Shown here: piece after piece, positions 1 to 8,889 of the stretch
Layout: every line of letters starts with the position of its first letter
Position numbering within the stretch: position 1 is the stretch's first letter
Translations under genes and position numbers: made by a program
Source: Gemella cuniculi DSM 15828
Lineage (GTDB): Bacteria; Bacillota; Bacilli; Staphylococcales; Gemellaceae
Reading direction: 5' to 3'
DNA length: 61,793 nt
Assembly (NCBI RefSeq): GCF_000425665.1
Contig: NZ_KE384434.1
Location: forward strand, 11,864-73,656
Notes under the pieces: model-generated
Told to the model about the DNA's origin: nothing
Database searches by the model: none
Seen by the model: only the letters and a program-made list of their open reading frames with translations

Positions 1-1755
1 ATCTCTTGTTGGTGGTATCATTGGTGTCCACGGTGTCTTTTCTTTATTTGTTATTGTAAAGCCATCTTTCATGTTCCCATCATAACTTACTTCATACGAC
101 CTCTGATTAATTTTAATACTACCACTTTGATTAACAGCACTCTTGTTTGAATCTAATTCTTTTACTTCATAATTATATAGTTTTCCACTATCATCCGAAA
201 TATCCAAGTTTTTCCATATGTGTTTCGTCTTATTAGAAGATAACTCAACTTCTGGTCCAACCTTTTCTCCATCTCTATACAGTTGAACTTTAATATTTTC
301 TGGAGATGTTATTATTTGTCCATTAGCATCTTTCCAGATTTTTTCCACTTCAATATTTATAGTTTTCTTATTGTTTTCAATTGTTAATTCTGTTCCTTCT
401 GAATCACTTTCTTTTACTTCAAAGGTTTTTGTTATTGGTTGATTTACGTCGAATGCAATCCATTCTGGAGCTTTGCTTTCTTTTAAAACATATTTAACAG
501 CTCTTAACCCCTTAATATTTGCAATTCCTTCATCATTTGTAGTTAAAACAATTGATTTCCCTTTATTTACATATCCACTTTCTTCTCTTACTTCTATATC
601 TTGTTTATCTTCTCTTTCCAAAATAAATTCAACACCTTTTATTGGTATATCTTTATTTTGAAGTTTTTTTATAATTTTTAATTCTCCAGGTTTAGTTCCT
701 GTTGCCCAACCACCAGAACGCATGATTTCAACAGAATCTTTTGTTTCTTTTGGGTCAATTTCCCAATCAACTCCAGTTACATTAGTTTTAGACTCATTGC
801 TCACATACTTGATGGATTTATTGTTCATAGTTTCTTCTGTTACTTTTGCAGTAAGTCTTATCGTTAATTCTTTTCCATCTAAAGGTCTTACCCACTGATT
901 ATCTAAAAATATATATGAAGGTACATTGATTTTTAATTTCTTGCCGTTAAATTCAATACCTATTTTCATTTGTTTAGCTTGCTCTAAGTTAACCCATTTA
1001 CCATAGACTTCAACTCTATACTGATTTTTATTATTTTCATCTGTATCCCATTCCATGGTATTGTCTAAAGTATCTTCAACTGAAAATGTAGTATCAGTTT
1101 CTGTTCTTTTATGTGCTGCATTGAATGTAAAGACCCAATCAAGTCTATTACCATCTTGATGATATCGACTCCACACTCCTTTTTTACTGTAAATATTATC
1201 AGTTGCAGTTCCAGATTCCTTATTTATAAATTTAACCCTTTTAGTCCCACCACTGTAACTTATGTCTATACTTCCTTCACCTGGTGTATTTAGATCTTTT
1301 GCCCAATATCCAGTAACGTAAAAATCAAAACCACCTTCAATATCATCTAAACTGGCAGCTAATTTGTTAAATTTCATTATTGCTTTATTATCAGAAAATG
1401 TAACCTCTCCAAGAATATTTCCAGAACTATTTCTTAATTCTATCGGTGTCCTTGGTAAATCTATTTTTGTATTCCCTAGAGCAAAGTTAATTTCTTCTGT
1501 CTGTCCTTCTACTACCTTTGTCCCAGAACCACCAAATTTTACACTTACTGTAAAACTTTGCCCCTGCATGATTTCAGTTTTATTAACCGTAAGTTCTCTA
1601 ATAATATTACTCTGTGCATAAACTTTATTAGGAAATGCTCCTAACACAGAAGTAAGAAACATCAATAGAGCCAACACTATTGATGAAAATTTCTTTATAT
1701 CATATTTTTTTATTCCAAAATATTTATGCTTTCTAATATAACTTGTTTGTTCCAA
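1..1755 (-). CDS. Cna-type (MSCRAMM-like) surface adhesin, 3' end beyond window
   Basis: Partial surface protein of at least 585 residues, open to the left edge. I start it at a TTG at 1755, preceded by GAGAGG; no ATG gives a better signal peptide. The N-terminus has a basic stretch and a hydrophobic segment ending in a VYAQS-like signal cleavage site. Residues about 45-330 look like paired Ig-like adhesive domains of the collagen-binding/fibrinogen-binding type (Big_8 / Cna N-terminal family). From about 340 on there are CnaB repeats (GELKIIKKLQNKDIPIKGVEF-like start, then IEVEKIWKDANG), normally closed by intramolecular isopeptide bonds. The last visible residues (KTPWTPMIPPTRD) resemble a spacer before further domains. 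A sortase motif is expected beyond the window. Role inferred: adhesion to host matrix. It may be chromosomal or cargo; the context does not decide. Confidence 0.85.
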   Translation of the reverse strand, partial: MEQTSYIRKHKYFGIKKYDIKKFSSIVLALLMFLTSVLGAFPNKVYAQSNIIRELTVNKTEIMQGQSFTVSVKFGGSGTKVVEGQTEEINFALGNTKIDLPRTPIELRNSSGNILGEVTFSDNKAIMKFNKLAASLDDIEGGFDFYVTGYWAKDLNTPGEGSIDISYSGGTKRVKFINKESGTATDNIYSKKGVWSRYHQDGNRLDWVFTFNAAHKRTETDTTFSVEDTLDNTMEWDTDENNKNQYRVEVYGKWVNLEQAKQMKIGIEFNGKKLKINVPSYIFLDNQWVRPLDGKELTIRLTAKVTEETMNNKSIKYVSNESKTNVTGVDWEIDPKETKDSVEIMRSGGWATGTKPGELKIIKKLQNKDIPIKGVEFILEREDKQDIEVREESGYVNKGKSIVLTTNDEGIANIKGLRAVKYVLKESKAPEWIAFDVNQPITKTFEVKESDSEGTELTIENNKKTINIEVEKIWKDANGQIITSPENIKVQLYRDGEKVGPEVELSSNKTKHIWKNLDISDDSGKLYNYEVKELDSNKSAVNQSGSIKINQRSYEVSYDGNMKDGFTITNKEKTPWTPMIPPTRD

Positions 1756-2525
1756 AACTTGTTTTCCTCTCTTTTTTCTATAAAATTTCCTTACATAATT
1801 TTTAGAAAAGTATAAAAAATATGTAATTTAGTTTTAGTATTTCCCTAGTTTCTACAATATTAATTTTTATCAATGTGTAATTAATAAAAATTTTCATATC
1901 TTTTATCATATACACTCCCATTAATCACCTCCTCTTCTAAAATTTTGTACCATACCCTCCAACTAAATTTATTACATTACAGCTATTATAAATATAAATA
2001 TTAATATGAATCATATTAAACACAATAAAAATTAAACTGGCACACAAAAATATCTTTTCATAATGTTAACTTTAGATTTTGTATAAATTTAAAATAATAA
2101 TTACTATCTATAAAATATTACTTCTATAAGCATTACCTTAATAGTTCAATCTTTTCTTCATAATACAATAGCAATAAATTTTTATTTTTGGAAGGTTCAC
2201 CCTCTTTTAATAAAAGTTACAAAAATAATTAATACATAATTGTATTCACTATTTTCTGTTATAATTCTTTGTATTAATCCCACCCGACTAGAAAACTTTA
2301 TCATCCCAATATGAAACAACTTTGAAATAATTATTGTTTTATAAAATAAAAAAACTAACCTAAAATATTATAATGTAAAACAAATTATATAGTTTATTAT
2401 ATCTTTTACGTCTAATAAACATTAGAATTACTTATATTCCTAAAATTACTAATTCCCTTATACATTCATCTGAATTTATTAATCCTGTTTTTGTTAATTT
2501 ATTTTTAGGTTGTTTGAGTTTAGCA
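1756..2525. other. gene-free AT-rich stretch
   Basis: About 770 bases between the adhesin start and the first element remnant. No ORF with a convincing ribosome binding site on either strand. It holds the adhesin 5' region (AGAGG just upstream of the TTG) and otherwise homopolymer-rich DNA with many stops in all frames. I see no tRNA, repeat array or clear terminator. Confidence 0.5.
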
Positions 2526-2702
2526 TTATCTATTTTCCTCCCATGTAGGACTACTCGATATTTTCTTACTTTTCTTATCCTTATGGAACCAAGAAAGGAT
2601 TATTACCTCATGATCTTTATATGTCTTTCCGGTACTTTTAAGATATGTTGATAACCTCTCAATGCAGTTATCAAGCTCTCCTGGAATTTTTATTTGTAAT
2701 TC
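2526..2702 (-). pseudogene. 3' fragment of an element replication/organiser protein
   Basis: On the minus strand this reads GELQIKIPGELDN followed by a helix with STGKTYKDHEVIILSWF and a stop. The ending 'TGK-YK-H---IL-W' is typical of the C-terminus of replisome-organiser or replication-initiator proteins of phages and integrative elements. No start and no upstream coding region survive; the bases to the right (2703-2850) contain stops and shifts. Together with the neighbouring rlmD-extension and relaxase scraps it marks the remains of an integrative element. The family call is tentative. Confidence 0.4.
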
Positions 2703-2852
2703 TCCTATATCTTTTTGTCCTTTAAAAAGACATTTTGAAATGTTCCAAGTTTATTTCCCTTACTTCTGAGGTCAAGATCTTTTACTTCTGAAATTAAATT
2801 TTTTGACTTTTAGAGACATTTTCTTTTAACTTATAAATACTCTCAATTCCTA

Positions 2853-3165
2853 CTAAATCACTTTAAAGTATCTTAAAGCATCCATGACAGCTTCTTATTT
2901 TTTAAGTATACACTATGGAATAACTTGCTTATTTTTTTAGATTTATTATAAATACTCTCCTAATTTTATTCCATATTTTCTTTTTATCTAGGCTGTATAT
3001 AGCGTTGAAACTTTCAAGTCAAATTTATTTAGTTAGCAGACTCTTTGATTTGTTCATAAATTTCCTTACTCTCAGCACATGTAATATCAATCTCATCAAT
3101 CGGAAACTTTACACTTATATGCCCTTTGAATCAAGTTTACAAAGCAACACGATTGCCTCAACATG
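2853..3165 (-). pseudogene. degenerate copy of the ICE-borne rlmD C-terminal extension
   Basis: Reading on the minus strand gives SHVEAIVLLCKLDSKG, then IDEIDITCAESKEIYEQIKES, stops and shifts, and finally EAVMDALRYFKVI and a stop. This matches the last roughly 95 residues of the intact RlmD at 43080 (VETVALLSKLN ... SAESKATYAQIKTY ... EEAIMDALKHFKMI). It is therefore a decayed copy of the same 3' extension. Several in-frame stops and indels show it is not functional. Its right part (3084-3162) is almost identical to 10739-10816, so it is also an att-site relic of an integrated element. Confidence 0.75.
3084..3162. repeat. att-like direct repeat, left copy
   Basis: About 79 bases nearly identical to 10739-10816 (shared core on the minus strand GTTGAGGCAAT-GTGTTGCTTT then AAACTTGATTCAAAGGGC), and similar to the rlmD segment at 43338-43388. 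The serine recombinase gene ends in the right-hand copy. I read it as an attachment-site copy left by element integration at an rlmD 3' end. Confidence 0.65.
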
Positions 3166-3236
3166 GCTTCCCGCAGCAAGAACAACCCCTTATCCATAAC
3201 AATAATTTGGTCTGCTTCTCTAATCGTGTTTAGATA

Positions 3237-3594
3237 TGGCAAAATTTACAGGATAAAATCAAGACTATTGACAAAGAAATACAAGAGCTTTCTACAACTA
3301 TGAAGCAAATTCATACCGTTAAAAAATACCAAGGAATATAAGGCTAATCCGTCTGACAAGGCATTCTACTCCGAGTATAAATCATAAATTACGCTATATA
3401 AAACTGCCCTTTCAGAGCTTAAAAAATTCTATTCCAAGCTCCCAAATTCAAAGGATATTTTATCTGAGCTTGATAAATTACAAGAAAAAAAGAATACCCT
3501 AATGCAAGAGTATTCTTCCTCAAAATCTACTATGGACGAACTTTATAAGATACAAAATTATGAAATTTATATGGATGAGGAGATGGAGAGATAA
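3237..3594 (+). pseudogene. relaxase (MobP-type) 3' remnant
   Basis: The stretch beginning ggcaaaatttacaggataaa matches the 3' third of the intact relaxase gene (about 23833-24204) at the nucleotide level through to the stop codon. It contains an internal deletion and in-frame stops, and the catalytic N-terminal domain is absent. It is a broken duplicate, not a gene. It lies immediately left of the defence operon, with both stop codons converging. Confidence 0.8.
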
Positions 3595-3607
3595 TTTTCT
3601 AAAGTTT

Positions 3608-4441
3608 TTACTGTCTCAATAAAAATTCAATAACAGCATCTAATGTCAATAAATATGACAAAATCGAAAACAATATTACTGAAAATACAAGGAAATAAAC
3701 CGATTCAAATTGTTTCGTTTTAGCAATAAATTTGCGAATCGATTGTACTGCCTTTTTGTTTTTTCTATCAATATAAACACTTACTACACGCAATAATAAT
3801 ATATAAGATAGCATTTGTTGAATTACTCCTATAGATACACCTAAAATTTTATATACTGATATAAAAAATTTTATTGCATCCGCTATTGACGGACTCATTG
3901 TTACCGACATTTCCTTAATATTAAATCCATAATATAATGTTAGTGTGGAAACAATTGTTGAAACAATAATAAATTTAACAGTAACTTTTTGAACCTCCTT
4001 GCTAAAAGATATGATAAATAGAAATGTAATCGATAATATTAAAGGTATAAGCCCAAACCACTTTAAGAACAAAGATATATACTCGACATATTCTTTAAAA
4101 AAATTAACAATTATAGAAGCAATAACTGTTCCTATAATAATTATCTCCCAAATATCATTATTACTCGAATTGCTATCCCCTGCAAATTTCTTTTTTATTT
4201 TTGCAATATAAGGATAATCAGGGGATTCTATAAAAGAAGTTTTAGTAGATATTTCTATATTTGTAGTAAATATCTTTACTATGATATTTCTAACTTTAGA
4301 GTTTAAAAATTTAACTTTGTCAACAAGCATTCTTAGAATTAAAATTACAAACCCTAATATCAGTGTTTTAATAATATCCTCTGGTATTGCCTTAAGTAAA
4401 CCTATTAACCATTGTATAATTTTATCAGCCATAATCATCAC
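3608..4441 (-). CDS. polytopic membrane protein, last gene of the CBASS-like operon (candidate effector)
   Basis: A 277-residue protein with an N-terminal hydrophobic segment, a short soluble stretch (about 60-95) and at least four further hydrophobic segments (about 100-120, 128-150, 155-175, 195-220, 250-270). No catalytic motif is visible. Its start overlaps the CD-NTase stop by four bases (ATGA type), so the two are translationally coupled. In CBASS operons the gene beside the cyclic-nucleotide synthase is often a membrane effector opened by the nucleotide signal; I infer that role here. I do not recognise the family. It could instead be an accessory membrane anchor for the NUDIX-like protein. 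Confidence 0.75.
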   Translation of the reverse strand: MMIMADKIIQWLIGLLKAIPEDIIKTLILGFVILILRMLVDKVKFLNSKVRNIIVKIFTTNIEISTKTSFIESPDYPYIAKIKKKFAGDSNSSNNDIWEIIIIGTVIASIIVNFFKEYVEYISLFLKWFGLIPLILSITFLFIISFSKEVQKVTVKFIIVSTIVSTLTLYYGFNIKEMSVTMSPSIADAIKFFISVYKILGVSIGVIQQMLSYILLLRVVSVYIDRKNKKAVQSIRKFIAKTKQFESVYFLVFSVILFSILSYLLTLDAVIEFLLRQ

Positions 4442-5901
4442 TTTCCTAATTGCTTGGCATTGAAAATACCATCAATTATATTAACTTCAAAAGGTTTACT
4501 TTTCCCATAACAAATATCATTTTTTACTAAATACGCCTCAACATAATGTCTCCCTGTATAGCAAGTTTCCTCTGTTCTTATTCTTTTTCCTTGTTCAAGC
4601 TCAGAATTATAAAAGTCTCCTCTTAAGCAATTTGCATTTATTGCTTCATAACCAGTATTGGTTATTTGCCAGTATATATCATATCCTTTTATATTGAGTG
4701 CCTTAACTTCAAATCTAAGTTTTCCTTTTTTATTCAAAGCTTCACCGCTTTTTATTCGCTTAAATCTGAAACTACGCCAACTATAATATGCTTTTATCTC
4801 TACATCAGTCTTAGCAATACTCGACAATTTCCATTTAGGTTTTTGATGATGACTTAAAGAATTTAATGAAATTCCAATTTCGTTACTATTTTTGTGCAAA
4901 CTTCTTTGTATATAAAACAAACTCTCATTTAAAGGCAATGCTTCATTATCCACGCTAAAATCAACCTTAAGTTGATCATACCATTTCAAAAAATTTTCAA
5001 AATATTGTCTATTTCTATCCCATTTCAAAGATAATTTTTCTTTTCTATTAACCGGATTATAGATACAGGGATTTTCATTTTCATATTCAACTCCATTTAA
5101 AAGCTTTCTAATCACATTCAATAGTAATGTTTCAAAATCATTACTAACAGTTGTATATTCAGGATAAATTTTTGCAGCCAAGGTTGTGATTATAATAGAA
5201 GACGGTTTATATTCCATATCATCCGCAAACATAACTTCTGCATGTCTCTTTAACAATTGTACAATTCTTTGTAATGGAGTTTTTATTTTATAATCTGGAA
5301 TTTCTTCTATCTTTGCATGAAATTGTTCTGCATATGATTCTTTTATTGTTTTAAAATCACTTTGTTTTTTAAACCACTTAGAGTATCCTTTAGGGTTACT
5401 AACTTCCCAGTCAAATGTTATATCATCATAGTTATCACTTCTTTTATCTGAAATTGCAACATTTCCATCTTCCATATCATTCCAAGGAACTGCAGGTAAG
5501 ATATCTATATGAAAATTTGATTCATCTAAATAATTTAATGTCCAACACCTATTACTTTCTTTTGGAACCTTTTCCATGCTATGTTTTATTGAATAATTTT
5601 TTACTACTTTCCCAAGTTCATCTTTTAATTCTCTTTGTGTCTGGTGATTCCTTCTTTTTTTAGTCATATTACAAACAATATCTATATCATACGCTCCATC
5701 TTCAGTAAGAGGTTTAATTGCTGTTCCCAGCTTAATAGATCCTTGTAGATAAATATCCGGACTATATTTTGCTAAATCAGTCTCTTTTATATAAGTTGCA
5801 ATTGCTTTATATCTGTTTGATGCTTTTTCGTAATTTGACTCAGAAATATCAATTTCATCAATAAGCTCTTTTATCTCTTTAGACATATAAAACGCTCTCA
5901 T
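4438..5901 (-). CDS. CD-NTase (SMODS-type nucleotidyltransferase) with AGS-C-like sensor domain
   Basis: 487 residues. The polymerase-beta-like nucleotidyltransferase core shows the GS motif (QGSIKLGTAIKP, G54-S55), the metal-binding pair YDIDIV (D72, D74) and a third carboxylate in HIDILPAVPW (D133). These are the hallmarks of cGAS/DncV-like synthases that make cyclic oligonucleotides when phage is sensed. Residues about 370-480 (YDIYWQITNTGYEA, LRGDFY, ETCYTGRHYVEAYLV) resemble the AGS-C sensor domain often fused to these enzymes. The start at 5901 has AGGAG five bases upstream. It lies 17 bases after the NUDIX-like gene and overlaps the membrane protein gene by four bases. The product nucleotide cannot be read from sequence. 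Confidence 0.9.
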   Translation of the reverse strand: MRAFYMSKEIKELIDEIDISESNYEKASNRYKAIATYIKETDLAKYSPDIYLQGSIKLGTAIKPLTEDGAYDIDIVCNMTKKRRNHQTQRELKDELGKVVKNYSIKHSMEKVPKESNRCWTLNYLDESNFHIDILPAVPWNDMEDGNVAISDKRSDNYDDITFDWEVSNPKGYSKWFKKQSDFKTIKESYAEQFHAKIEEIPDYKIKTPLQRIVQLLKRHAEVMFADDMEYKPSSIIITTLAAKIYPEYTTVSNDFETLLLNVIRKLLNGVEYENENPCIYNPVNRKEKLSLKWDRNRQYFENFLKWYDQLKVDFSVDNEALPLNESLFYIQRSLHKNSNEIGISLNSLSHHQKPKWKLSSIAKTDVEIKAYYSWRSFRFKRIKSGEALNKKGKLRFEVKALNIKGYDIYWQITNTGYEAINANCLRGDFYNSELEQGKRIRTEETCYTGRHYVEAYLVKNDICYGKSKPFEVNIIDGIFNAKQLGK

Positions 5902-5918
5902 TCTATCTCCTACCTTTC

Positions 5919-6626
5919 TTAAATAATATATTGGGAATGTTCTCCTATTTTAAATGATTTTCCACTTATATCAACACATTCCTTTTCAATATCTTCTCTA
6001 TCCACAAGTTTAATTAAATCATTTTCTTTTTTTATATATTTACATAATATCTCTCTGTATTTATCCGCTAAATGAATCTCATAAATATCAAATAACAATA
6101 TCTCATTCTTTTTAAAGTGCTTAGAATAAGTCATTTTAGGCTTTATTTGTTTTAAAAATTCTATACTCATATCACTTAGTACTTTGATAGGTAATATATT
6201 ATTCTTTACAATTTCTTCATAAAATTCTCTATATACAGCTACTTCTCTATTTTCTCTACTTTTAAACCACTTTAATACTTTATTAATATTTTTCCCTTTA
6301 GTACAAAATCTTAAATCACCGTCCTCATAAAAACCTCTTTCATTTTCAAAGTTAATATTCAGTTTTCTTTCAATTACATTAAAAGAGCTATAAACTTTAT
6401 ACACTCCCCCTACAGGTTGCAACTGTTCTATTTTATTTCCTTTGATTAAAAGATATTTATTGTCTATTTTTATTTTATATAGATACGCAATGCTAAACCT
6501 AATATCTTTATTCCAATATATCAGCGATTTCACAAACAACCCTATTCTTCTATAATTAGCTACAAATATACCAATCAAAAAACAAATTCCACTACTAATC
6601 AAATTAATTCCTATATTTTCTATCAT
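5919..6626 (-). CDS. membrane-anchored SMODS-associated NUDIX-like protein
   Basis: 235 residues with an N-terminal transmembrane helix (about 5-23), then a soluble domain. It contains QPVGGVYK (about 70) and a NUDIX-box-like helix REVAVYREFYEEI (about 130), although the canonical box GX5EX7REUXEEXGU is only partly preserved. The combination of a membrane helix with a NUDIX-like domain beside a CD-NTase matches the SMODS-associated NUDIX family described in nucleotide-signalling conflict systems. Likely role: nucleotide-responsive effector, or hydrolase trimming the signal at the membrane. It lies between the protease gene (28-base gap) and the CD-NTase gene (17-base gap). Confidence 0.7.
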   Translation of the reverse strand: MIENIGINLISSGICFLIGIFVANYRRIGLFVKSLIYWNKDIRFSIAYLYKIKIDNKYLLIKGNKIEQLQPVGGVYKVYSSFNVIERKLNINFENERGFYEDGDLRFCTKGKNINKVLKWFKSRENREVAVYREFYEEIVKNNILPIKVLSDMSIEFLKQIKPKMTYSKHFKKNEILLFDIYEIHLADKYREILCKYIKKENDLIKLVDREDIEKECVDISGKSFKIGEHSQYII

Positions 6627-6654
6627 TCATTTCCCTGCACTTTCACTATTAGTC

Positions 6655-8889
6655 CTATTCAAACTCAATCTCTTCATTCACTTTTTGATGAATATCTACT
6701 CTATTAACAACATCAACTACATTTACTAACCAACCATTTAATGTACAACTTCTGATAAATTCATCAATTCTATTAACCCCATTCATTTCTTTGAGTGTTA
6801 CAACAACACCAAACCTAACTCCTACGCCATCTTGAGGAGCTAATCGGTTATTTGTCTTCACTTCCATACCCCAATTCTTATTTCGATAAGAGCCTTTTGG
6901 TATCATTCTTTTTGTAGCACTCTCTGCTATATACTTTACATTATCCCATTTTCTAAACTGCTTTCTGGCTTCACCTTCCAGAAGATAATTTCTTTCTCCA
7001 TCTAATGTGTCTTCTGTATTCTGTTTATCACCCTTAATATCCTTGATTTTTTTATCATCTCCTATTCGACCAAAATGCAAATTTAATTCCGTATTTGTAT
7101 AGTCCACACCTTGCAATCTATCACACAATGGAAAATAACACATCGTAGCCTTTGCAATATAGGGATACTTATTATCCTTCAAAGGAACGGGAAAATGATA
7201 ATTATAAGTATTCCACTTTTCACTTACATCTGATACTACAAATTTTATTTCATCATCTTTTGTTTGAATAATATCATTTATATGAATGGGTACAACTCCA
7301 TGACCATATAAAGCAACTTCCTCAGGAGTTGGTTTTTCATCCCAACCTCTTGCAGCATCAATAATCATGGCTTTTGCAACTTCTCTATTGAACCCTAAAA
7401 TATCAATTAAATAAGCTAATTTTCTTGCAATCCAAGGTGCAGCATATGAAGTTCCAGCAACACTTGCAGCACCTAAAGGTTCACAGACTGTAATGTATTC
7501 TTCTTCACTACCGCCGTAATAACTTACATCAGGTTTTGCAAAAAAAGATAATACTAATCCTTTACGAGCATATTTAGTGGATAGACCATTCTTACTAACT
7601 GAATTTACAACTATGCTATTAACGGAATCTGCAGGAGATCCTATTTTAACTATATCTGCACTCGGCTTATTTGTTCCAGCCACAACAAATATCACATTAT
7701 TTTCAAACTGTATTTTATCTAATGTTGCAGCTTCAGCAGAAATAAAGTTATCATTAATTTCTTGGTTACTGCCAAGTGAAATATTCCATACTTTTATATC
7801 TGAATTATTTGCTACAATGCTCTTTATTCTTTTTATTATTGAAAAAGAAGAAAATTCAGCACCTACAGCAACTCCAAAATGTCTAACTTTAAACCTTCCA
7901 CAACCATCATCTAACCAAGGATTTAATTTTGCACCATCAACAATAATTGAAGATACCGCTGTTCCATGATTATAATCCTTCGGACTTTTTGGTATATCTT
8001 TTGATACCATATCATGATATTCAACCCAGTCACTAAAATAAACACTTTCATCAAATAAAGTATCTATCACCCCAATTGTCGGTTCAATAGTTGGAGATGG
8101 TATAGTTACCATTTTTGTCTGATACTCATTGATAAAGTCATCCGGTGATAAACTTGATAAATCAACAGTTGCCATTGAAACAAGATAAGGTGCTTTTTCA
8201 AAAAGTACTTCTACCTGATTTTCATCTAAGTAAACCGTTTGATTATCTAAAATTCTGCTACTTAAAATATCTATCCCTAATCTTTCAAATAATAATTTTG
8301 TATCTTTTCTTACGTCATACAGAGTTATAATACTCTGCTTTACATCCATTGTAGGTAACTCTACCTCAAAAGAATCAATATACGATACATCTGCAATCAC
8401 CTGTTTGAATGTAGACATACTTACAGAAAGGTCTTTAAAAACTGCTGGATTAACAATATTTTTATCTTCAAATATGTTCTTATTAATCTTCCCTGCAAAT
8501 TTTTGAGATAATATATTTGAAGTATCTGTAATCAACTCTATGCTTTTAGTTAACTCATATTCATCAAGAAAATATGTGATGATGTGTTTATTTTTATCTC
8601 TATTAAATTTTGCCCCAACAATTGCATCATTAGAATCCGCCCCTTTAAAAAGACCAGAAATTCTATTGCTTTTTGCAACAATTTTATTGTAATAAACACT
8701 AACTAAAATCCCTTCGAATGGCTTTGTTTCTTTATCCCAAAATTCTTTAATCTGGATTAGCTGAGATTTTAATCTTAATAAATGCTCTGTACTAACTTCT
8801 ATTTTCCCGTTCATAGCTATACCACCACGCATACCACTTTTACTGGCTTGCACAAAGCGTTTCCCTTTTAATTCTAGGACATTATTCAC
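6655..8889 (-). CDS. S8 (subtilisin-like) serine protease paired with an AAA ATPase
   Basis: 744 residues. The catalytic triad is visible: Asp in IGVIDT (D275), His in DYNHGTAV (H308) and Ser in AGTSYAAPW (S481), with the oxyanion-region motif FVVAGTNKPS between them. No signal peptide, so it acts inside the cell, unlike most subtilases. The N-terminal 270 residues and the C-terminal 200 residues are uncharacterised and may be substrate- or partner-binding. The start is a GTG at 8889, with AAGGAGG upstream inside the end of the ATPase gene; the two genes overlap by eight bases. An AAA-plus-subtilisin pair is a recurring two-gene defence-type module. Here it is in one transcription unit with a CBASS-like operon, which suggests regulated proteolysis on infection. 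Confidence 0.9.
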   Translation of the reverse strand: MNNVLELKGKRFVQASKSGMRGGIAMNGKIEVSTEHLLRLKSQLIQIKEFWDKETKPFEGILVSVYYNKIVAKSNRISGLFKGADSNDAIVGAKFNRDKNKHIITYFLDEYELTKSIELITDTSNILSQKFAGKINKNIFEDKNIVNPAVFKDLSVSMSTFKQVIADVSYIDSFEVELPTMDVKQSIITLYDVRKDTKLLFERLGIDILSSRILDNQTVYLDENQVEVLFEKAPYLVSMATVDLSSLSPDDFINEYQTKMVTIPSPTIEPTIGVIDTLFDESVYFSDWVEYHDMVSKDIPKSPKDYNHGTAVSSIIVDGAKLNPWLDDGCGRFKVRHFGVAVGAEFSSFSIIKRIKSIVANNSDIKVWNISLGSNQEINDNFISAEAATLDKIQFENNVIFVVAGTNKPSADIVKIGSPADSVNSIVVNSVSKNGLSTKYARKGLVLSFFAKPDVSYYGGSEEEYITVCEPLGAASVAGTSYAAPWIARKLAYLIDILGFNREVAKAMIIDAARGWDEKPTPEEVALYGHGVVPIHINDIIQTKDDEIKFVVSDVSEKWNTYNYHFPVPLKDNKYPYIAKATMCYFPLCDRLQGVDYTNTELNLHFGRIGDDKKIKDIKGDKQNTEDTLDGERNYLLEGEARKQFRKWDNVKYIAESATKRMIPKGSYRNKNWGMEVKTNNRLAPQDGVGVRFGVVVTLKEMNGVNRIDEFIRSCTLNGWLVNVVDVVNRVDIHQKVNEEIEFE

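Noticed and set aside
2870-3199. Plus-strand small ORF at 3005-3199 as a gene
   Set aside because: It is antisense to the decayed rlmD-extension copy and has no supporting signals.
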